Shown here: in pieces, positions 59,886 through 64,000 of the stretch | How the letters are laid out: each line of letters starts with the position of its first letter | How positions within the stretch are numbered: position 1 is the first letter of the stretch | DNA from: VRUE01 sp963730315 | GTDB taxonomy: Bacteria > Actinomycetota > Thermoleophilia > Solirubrobacterales > 70-9 | NCBI GenBank assembly: GCA_963730315.1 | Contig: CAVSRD010000005.1 | Location: 62,001-126,000 of the forward strand | Direction of reading: 5' to 3' | DNA length: 64,000 nt | Made by a program: the position numbers and the translations under genes | Notes under the pieces: model-generated | Database searches by the model: none | Told to the model about the DNA's origin: nothing | Seen by the model: only the letters and a program-made list of their open reading frames with translations

Positions 59886-61253
59886 GTGCTGGCGCTGCTG
59901 GCGATGTGCATGAGCGTCTTGGTGGTCGCCAATGACTTCTCGGCGGTCAACGTCGCGATCCCGACGATGGAGAAGGACTTCCACACCAACGTCAACACGA
60001 TGCAGTGGGTCGTCAACGCCTACGCCCTCAGCTTCGGGGTGATGATCGTCACCGGCGGCCGGCTCGCCGACATGTTCGGCCGCCGCCGAGCCTTCTTCCT
60101 CGGCAGCGCGATCTTCGCCTCGATGTCGGCGCTGGGCGGCGCGGCGCAGACCGAGGCGTGGCTGATCGCCAGCCGCGTCGTGATGGGGCTCGGCGGGGCG
60201 CTGATGTGGCCGGCGATCCTCGGCATGACGTTCGGGCTGCTGCCCTCGGAGAAGGCCGGGTTGGCGGGCGGGATCATCATCGGCACCGCTGGGCTCGGCA
60301 ACGCGATCGGGCCGCTGATCGGCGGCGCCCTCACCGATTTGGCGAGCTGGCGCTGGATCTTCTTCCTCAACGTGCCGGTCGCGGCATTCGCGGTGCTGAT
60401 CACCTACTACCTGGTCAAGGTGAAGGAGCCGAAGGCCGGCGAGCAGCGCATCGACTACCCCGGGATCGCGACGATCTCGATCGGGCTGGTCTCGCTGCTC
60501 GTGGCGCTCGACCAGGTCGACGACTGGGGTTGGGGCGACCCGCGGGTGATCGGGATGCTTGTCGTCGCCGCGGTCCTGGTCGCCGCCTTCGTGCCGATCG
60601 AGCGCCGGGCGGGTCTCAGCGCCCTGGTGCCGCGAGCGGTGATGAGGAACGAGAGCTTCCGCGCCTCCTGCGTGGCGGTGCTCTTCATGTCGGCGACCTT
60701 CTTCGCAGCGCTGCTCTACCTGCCCCAGTTCATGCAGAAGCAGCTCGGGTACTCGCCGCTCGGGGCCGGGGTCGGGATTCTCCCCTTCCTGGCCACGTTC
60801 GGGCTCGTCTCCTTCGTCGCCGGCCCGCTCTACAACCGGATCGGAGCCAAGACGCTGGCCGCGATCGGCGCTGCCTGCATCGCGGTTGCCCCCTTCCTCC
60901 TCTCGCAGGTGAGCGAAGGCTCCACCTACGCTTCGCTGGTCCCCGGGATGTTCGTGCTGGGGGTCGGGATCGGCAGCTTCTATCCGACCGCGACCACCGC
61001 GGGGGTCACCTCGGTCGACGAGGCGCAGAGCAGCCTGGCCAGCGGCATCCTCTACATGTGCCAGATCGCCGGCGGTGCGGTCGGCCTCGGCTTGACCACC
61101 TCCGTGTTCAGCGCCCAGGAAAGCTTCGTCGACGGCATCGGGGCCGCCTTCAGGCTAGACGCGGCGCTTTCGGTGGTCGGCTTCCTGATCGCCCTCTTCT
61201 TCGTCGGCGGCAGGCTGCTGCGCAAGCCCGCCGAGGAGACCGCGATTCCCTAG
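59886..61253 (+). CDS. MFS transporter, DHA2 (14-segment) type
   Basis: The 455-residue protein has about 14 hydrophobic segments and the drug:H+ antiporter-2 features: VVANDFSAVNVAIPTMEKDFHTNVNTMQWVVNAYALSFGVMIVTGGRLADMFGRRRAF (motif A near 70) and GTAGLGNAIGPLIGGALTDLASWRWIFFLNVPVA (motif C and the WRWIFFLN block near 150). It most likely exports a drug or metabolite with proton exchange; the substrate is unknown. The GTG at 59886 is the only standard start between an in-frame stop and the first helix, but a rarer start upstream (LDRKT...) is possible. It is divergent from leuL-leuA. Confidence 0.87.
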   Translation: MLALLAMCMSVLVVANDFSAVNVAIPTMEKDFHTNVNTMQWVVNAYALSFGVMIVTGGRLADMFGRRRAFFLGSAIFASMSALGGAAQTEAWLIASRVVMGLGGALMWPAILGMTFGLLPSEKAGLAGGIIIGTAGLGNAIGPLIGGALTDLASWRWIFFLNVPVAAFAVLITYYLVKVKEPKAGEQRIDYPGIATISIGLVSLLVALDQVDDWGWGDPRVIGMLVVAAVLVAAFVPIERRAGLSALVPRAVMRNESFRASCVAVLFMSATFFAALLYLPQFMQKQLGYSPLGAGVGILPFLATFGLVSFVAGPLYNRIGAKTLAAIGAACIAVAPFLLSQVSEGSTYASLVPGMFVLGVGIGSFYPTATTAGVTSVDEAQSSLASGILYMCQIAGGAVGLGLTTSVFSAQESFVDGIGAAFRLDAALSVVGFLIALFFVGGRLLRKPAEETAIP

Positions 61254-61804
61254 CGCGCATCGTCCCTGCCCGATCCGGCGCGCAGCCGGTCTTCTCCCGG
61301 CCCGCCGCGCAGCAGGTCGCCGCCGGGCCCGCCGATCAGGACGTCCCGGCCGGGCCCGCCGTAGAGGGCGTCCGCACCGCGCCAGCCGACCAGCCGGTCG
61401 TTGCCGCTGCCACCCTGCAGCTTGTCCGGACCGGCGCCGCCGATCAGGACGTCGTTGCCGGTGCCGCCGCGCATCGTCACCGGGATCGAGACGCTCTTCG
61501 CGACCGCCACCCTGTCATCGCCGCCCCCGGCGTTGACTTCGAAGCCCCCGATCGAGACGGCGTTGCAGATCAGCTCGTTCGGATTGCCGGGCGGGTTGGC
61601 GCAGATCGTTCCGCCCACCTCGAGCGGCACCACGGAGTCGATCACGTACTGGCGTCCGTCCGGGCTGAGCCAGATGCGGATCATGTTCGCTTCGTCGCCC
61701 CCGGCGAGCAGCACGTTGTAGGTCTGGGGTTGAGCTGCGCCGAGCGCCGCCGCCGGCGCGTGCGCCGCCAGGATCGCGAGCGAGATGAGTATCGCCTTCT
61801 TCAT
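61250..61804 (-). CDS. Secreted RTX-like (calcium-binding nonapeptide repeat) protein
   Basis: The 184-residue protein has a signal peptide (MKKAILISLAILAAHAPAAALGAA) and an N-terminal beta-rich part. From about residue 110 there is a run of GGxGxDxLx-type repeats: GGTGNDVLI, GGAGPDKLQ, GGSGNDRLV, GWRGADALY, GGPGRDVLI, GGPGGDLLR, GGPGEDRLR. These form a calcium-bound beta-roll outside the cell. It is too short to be a toxin and has no catalytic domain. A pair of Cys (CANPPGNPNELIC) may form a disulfide. Its TAG stop shares CTAG with the opposing MFS gene. Confidence 0.82.
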   Translation of the reverse strand: MKKAILISLAILAAHAPAAALGAAQPQTYNVLLAGGDEANMIRIWLSPDGRQYVIDSVVPLEVGGTICANPPGNPNELICNAVSIGGFEVNAGGGDDRVAVAKSVSIPVTMRGGTGNDVLIGGAGPDKLQGGSGNDRLVGWRGADALYGGPGRDVLIGGPGGDLLRGGPGEDRLRAGSGRDDAR

Positions 61805-61885
61805 CGGGTCCCCGCCACCGAACTGGTCGGAGCGTCTCCTAGGGAACAACCCCGGCCGGCCTACGTTGCGGCCGCAACGATGAAA

Positions 61886-63466
61886 TCAAAGATCGACCGA
61901 GCGGCCGACCGAGAAGCCGTCGAGCTGGAGGATCTTGGCGATCGTCTCACCGCGCACCGGCGCGTCGGTGGTGAGCGCCATCACGGCGGTCTCGCCGTCG
62001 ATCTCCGCCCCGACCGCGGCGGAGATTATGTTGACCCCCTCCTCGCCGAACATCGTCCCGACCCGGCCGATCATCCCGGGCTGGTCGGCGTAACGGAAGA
62101 CGGCGAGGTGGTCGGCAAAGGGCAGGTAGAAGCTCTCTCCCCAGACCGACACCAGGTAGGGCTCGTTGCGCGGGCCGACCCCGGTGCCGGAGACCTCGAC
62201 CTCGGACTCGCCGGCGCCGAGCCGCACCGTGACCAGCTCGGTGAAGTCGCCGGCGACGCTGTCGTTCGTCTCGACCAGCTCGATCCCCCGCTCCTCGGCC
62301 ATCTGCGGCGCGTTGACCAGGTTGACCGGCTCCTCGGTGTGGCCGGAGAGGATCCCGACCAGGACCGCGATGCCGAGCAGGCGGGTGTCGTGGGCGGCGA
62401 TGCGGCCGCGGAACTCGGCGCTGACCCGCCCGATCGAGCCGCCGCCGAGGCCCTGCGCGAGCCGGCCGAGCTTTTCGCAGAGTGGCACGAACGGGGCCAG
62501 CGCCTCCATCTCCTCGGGCCGCACCGCGGCGATGTTGACCGCGTTGGTGACGACGCCGCCGGTCAGCGCCGCGGTCACCTGTTCGGCGGTGACGATCCCG
62601 GCACGGTCCTGCGCCTCGGCGGTCGAGGCGCCGAGGTGAGGGGTGACGACTACGTCGCCGCGCGAGAGCAGCGGGTGGTCGGTGAAGGGCTCGGACGGGA
62701 AGACGTCAAGCGCCGCTCCGGCGAGCTTGCCCGACTCGAGCCCGGCCAGCAGCGCTTCGAGGTCGACCAGCTCGCCGCGCGCGCAGTTGACCAGGCGCGC
62801 CCCGCCCTTCATCGCGGCGATCGCGCCGGCGTCGATCAGGCCGACCGTGTCGGGGGTCTTGGGGACGTGCAGGCTGACGATGTCGGCGCGGCCGAGTAGG
62901 TCCTCGAGGCTCTCCGCGCCCTCGACCCCTAAATCGCGGAAGCGCTCTGCGGAGACGAACTTGTCGAAGGCGAGGATCTCCATCTCGAAGCTGCGAGCCC
63001 GCTTGGCGACGAGCTGCCCGATCCGACCGAAGCCGACCACGCCGAGCGTCTTGCCGTAGAGCTCGGTCCCTTTGAACTTCGGCCGCTCCCAGGCGCCACC
63101 AATCAGCGTGCCATGCGCCTGCGGGACGTTGCGGCAGAGCGCCAGCATCAGCGCAAGGGTGTGCTCGGCGGCGGCCACCGAGTTCGATTCGGGGGCGTTC
63201 GCGACGACGATGCCGTGGCGCGTGGCGGCGGGGATGTCGACGTTGTCGACGCCGGTGCCGGCGCGGCCGATCACCTTGAGCCTGGCGGCACGCTCGATCA
63301 GCTCGGGAGTCAGCTTGGTGGCCGAGCGAACGAGGATCGCGTCGTAGCCGCCGATTGCCTCGTGCAGCTCCTGCTCGGACATCTCGGTGCCGAGGTCGAC
63401 GTCGAAGTTCGCGCGCAACAGCTCGACTCCCGAGTCGGCGATCTTCTCCTTGACGAGGACCTTCAC
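61886..63466 (-). CDS. serA: D-3-phosphoglycerate dehydrogenase (long type)
   Basis: SerA opens serine synthesis. The 526-residue type I enzyme has VLVRSATKLTPELIERA near 45, VIGRAGTGVDNVDIPAATRHGIVVAN near 63, the NAD loop GKTLGVVGFGRIGQLVAKRA near 140, NCARGELVDLEALL (catalytic Arg) near 228, and DVFPSEPFTDHPLLSRGDVVVTPHLGASTAEAQDRAG (Glu/His) near 255. The ASB insertion domain (about 310-450) and a C-terminal ACT domain (about 455-526, FRYADQPGMIGRVGTMFGEEGVNI) follow; ACT gives serine feedback. It starts at GTG 63466, overlapping the serC stop. Confidence 0.95.
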   Translation of the reverse strand: MKVLVKEKIADSGVELLRANFDVDLGTEMSEQELHEAIGGYDAILVRSATKLTPELIERAARLKVIGRAGTGVDNVDIPAATRHGIVVANAPESNSVAAAEHTLALMLALCRNVPQAHGTLIGGAWERPKFKGTELYGKTLGVVGFGRIGQLVAKRARSFEMEILAFDKFVSAERFRDLGVEGAESLEDLLGRADIVSLHVPKTPDTVGLIDAGAIAAMKGGARLVNCARGELVDLEALLAGLESGKLAGAALDVFPSEPFTDHPLLSRGDVVVTPHLGASTAEAQDRAGIVTAEQVTAALTGGVVTNAVNIAAVRPEEMEALAPFVPLCEKLGRLAQGLGGGSIGRVSAEFRGRIAAHDTRLLGIAVLVGILSGHTEEPVNLVNAPQMAEERGIELVETNDSVAGDFTELVTVRLGAGESEVEVSGTGVGPRNEPYLVSVWGESFYLPFADHLAVFRYADQPGMIGRVGTMFGEEGVNIISAAVGAEIDGETAVMALTTDAPVRGETIAKILQLDGFSVGRSVDL

Positions 63467-64000
63467 GGCAGCACCCCGGGGTCGTTCTCGACCACCCAGT
63501 CGATGCAGGCGGTGAGCGCTTCGACGTCGGCCGGTTCGACCGCCGGGAACATCCCGATGCGGAGCTGGTTGCGGCCCAGCTTGCGGTAGGGCTCGACGTC
63601 GACGATGCCGTTGGCGCGCAGCGTCGCCGCCAGCACCGCGGCGTCGACCCCGTCGGCGAAGTCGATCGTGCCGACGACCAGCGAGCGCTTCGCCGGATCG
63701 GCGACGAAGGGCGAGGCGAAGGGGGCGCGCTCCGCCCACCCGTACAGATGGCCAGAGGAGGCGTCGCTGCGCGAGACGCACCAGTCGAGCCCGCCGCCGG
63801 CCAGCATCCACTCGAGCTGGTCGGCGAGCAGCAGCAGGGTCACCACGGCGGGCGTGTTGTAGGTCTGGTCCTTTCGCGAGTTGTCGAGTGCCGTGGCCAG
63901 CGAGAGGAAAGCGGGCTGCCAGCGGTCCGCCGCTCCGTCGAGCTCCGCGACCCGCTCGATCGCCGCCGGGCCGAGCAGCGCCAGCCAGAGCCCTCCGTCG
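63463..64000 (-). CDS. serC: Phosphoserine aminotransferase, C-terminal part (runs off the right edge)
   Basis: The frame is open to the window end. It covers about 179 residues of a fold-type I aminotransferase, with LATALDNSRKDQTYNTPAVVTLLLLADQLEWML, GHLYGWAERAPFASPFVADPAKRSLVVGTIDF, then LGRNQLRIGMFPAVEPADVEALTACIDWVV at the end. The YNTP-type block and the C-terminal GMFPA match actinobacterial SerC, the second step of serine synthesis. It is directly followed by serA with a GTGA overlap, which fits the pathway. The N-terminal half with the PLP lysine is outside the window. Confidence 0.9.
   Translation of the reverse strand, partial: DGGLWLALLGPAAIERVAELDGAADRWQPAFLSLATALDNSRKDQTYNTPAVVTLLLLADQLEWMLAGGGLDWCVSRSDASSGHLYGWAERAPFASPFVADPAKRSLVVGTIDFADGVDAAVLAATLRANGIVDVEPYRKLGRNQLRIGMFPAVEPADVEALTACIDWVVENDPGVLP

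Noticed and set aside
59771..60016. 82-codon frame ending with the Leu-rich peptide
   Set aside because: The upstream part is antisense to the MFS gene; the ATG at 59830 gives the classic short leader peptide.
60005..62899. A 964-codon open frame on the plus strand
   Set aside because: It runs across the MFS, RTX-like and serA genes in a wrong frame and has a Arg/Asp-rich composition typical of a shadow frame in high-G+C DNA.

Overview
The window is a dense, about 70% G+C bacterial chromosome segment. Several features point to an actinobacterium outside the classical Streptomyces/Mycobacterium groups, most likely Thermoleophilia (Solirubrobacterales-like): an FHA (GarA-like)/MerR (FtsR-like) gene pair, a short single-motif RsiG-type protein, a WS/DGAT acyltransferase, short-form HisG with HisZ, and actinobacterial-type SerA/SerC. 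The class assignment is inferred from gene content and the general look of the 16S; no tree was run.

Layout. 1-6.2 kb: a clipped secreted protein, a WS/DGAT, a secreted HExxH protein, nadE, a hotdog thioesterase and a one-pass membrane protein. 6.2-9.9 kb (minus strand): an rsiG-like - FHA - merR - SRPBCC - AGPS-like cluster read from a TTGAAC/TATAAT promoter with a palindrome over its -35. 9.9-22.2 kb (minus): rpsB-tsf-pyrH-frr-uppS-cdsA-dxr-rseP-fadD-ispG-proS-pgsA, a long chain of translation, isoprenoid, envelope and lipid genes. dxr and rseP together carry three +1 frame breaks as given. 22.3-26.8 kb (minus): cca-yggS-sepF-proC-yggT-lspA-rluD. 27.8-33.4 kb (minus): hisZGDBHAF. 33.5-36.0 kb: murA, with Asp in place of the active-site Cys, then an alpha/beta hydrolase and a small protein. 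36.0-42.0 kb (minus): a 16S-23S-5S operon with a near-consensus promoter, processing stems and a terminator. 42-46 kb: tyrS, a class A PBP and a DNA glycosylase. 46-55.8 kb (minus): XRE/cupin regulator, leuCD, methyltransferase, leuB, ilvE, cimA, DegT aminotransferase, argH, mpg. 55.9-64 kb: ClC protein, small membrane protein, leuA with an attenuator-type leader peptide, MFS transporter, RTX-like secreted protein, serA and the end of serC.

The most unusual element is a 735-nt group I intron (37241-37975, minus) in the 23S rRNA gene. It lies exactly between the nucleotides equivalent to E. coli U1917 and A1918 in the helix 69 loop. It encodes a 180-residue single-motif LAGLIDADG homing endonuclease whose reading frame runs through the ribozyme core at both ends. 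Splice sites are set by a six-pair P1 (exon AACUAU with internal guide GUAGUU, U-G at the junction) and a terminal G; P7 and a long P8 hairpin are visible.

The window also shows several kinds of amino-acid gene control. leuA has a 19-residue, seven-Leu leader peptide whose Leu codons are a perfect 10-nt complement of the leuA Shine-Dalgarno. The his operon and the leuCD cluster share a 59-nt, about 90% identical leader that carries a 13-codon ORF (MSASER...) ending on the start codon of the first gene. The biosynthetic genes fit together: CimA and LeuA feed the shared LeuCD/LeuB enzymes toward Ile and Leu, IlvE finishes branched-chain synthesis, and SerA/SerC start serine synthesis.
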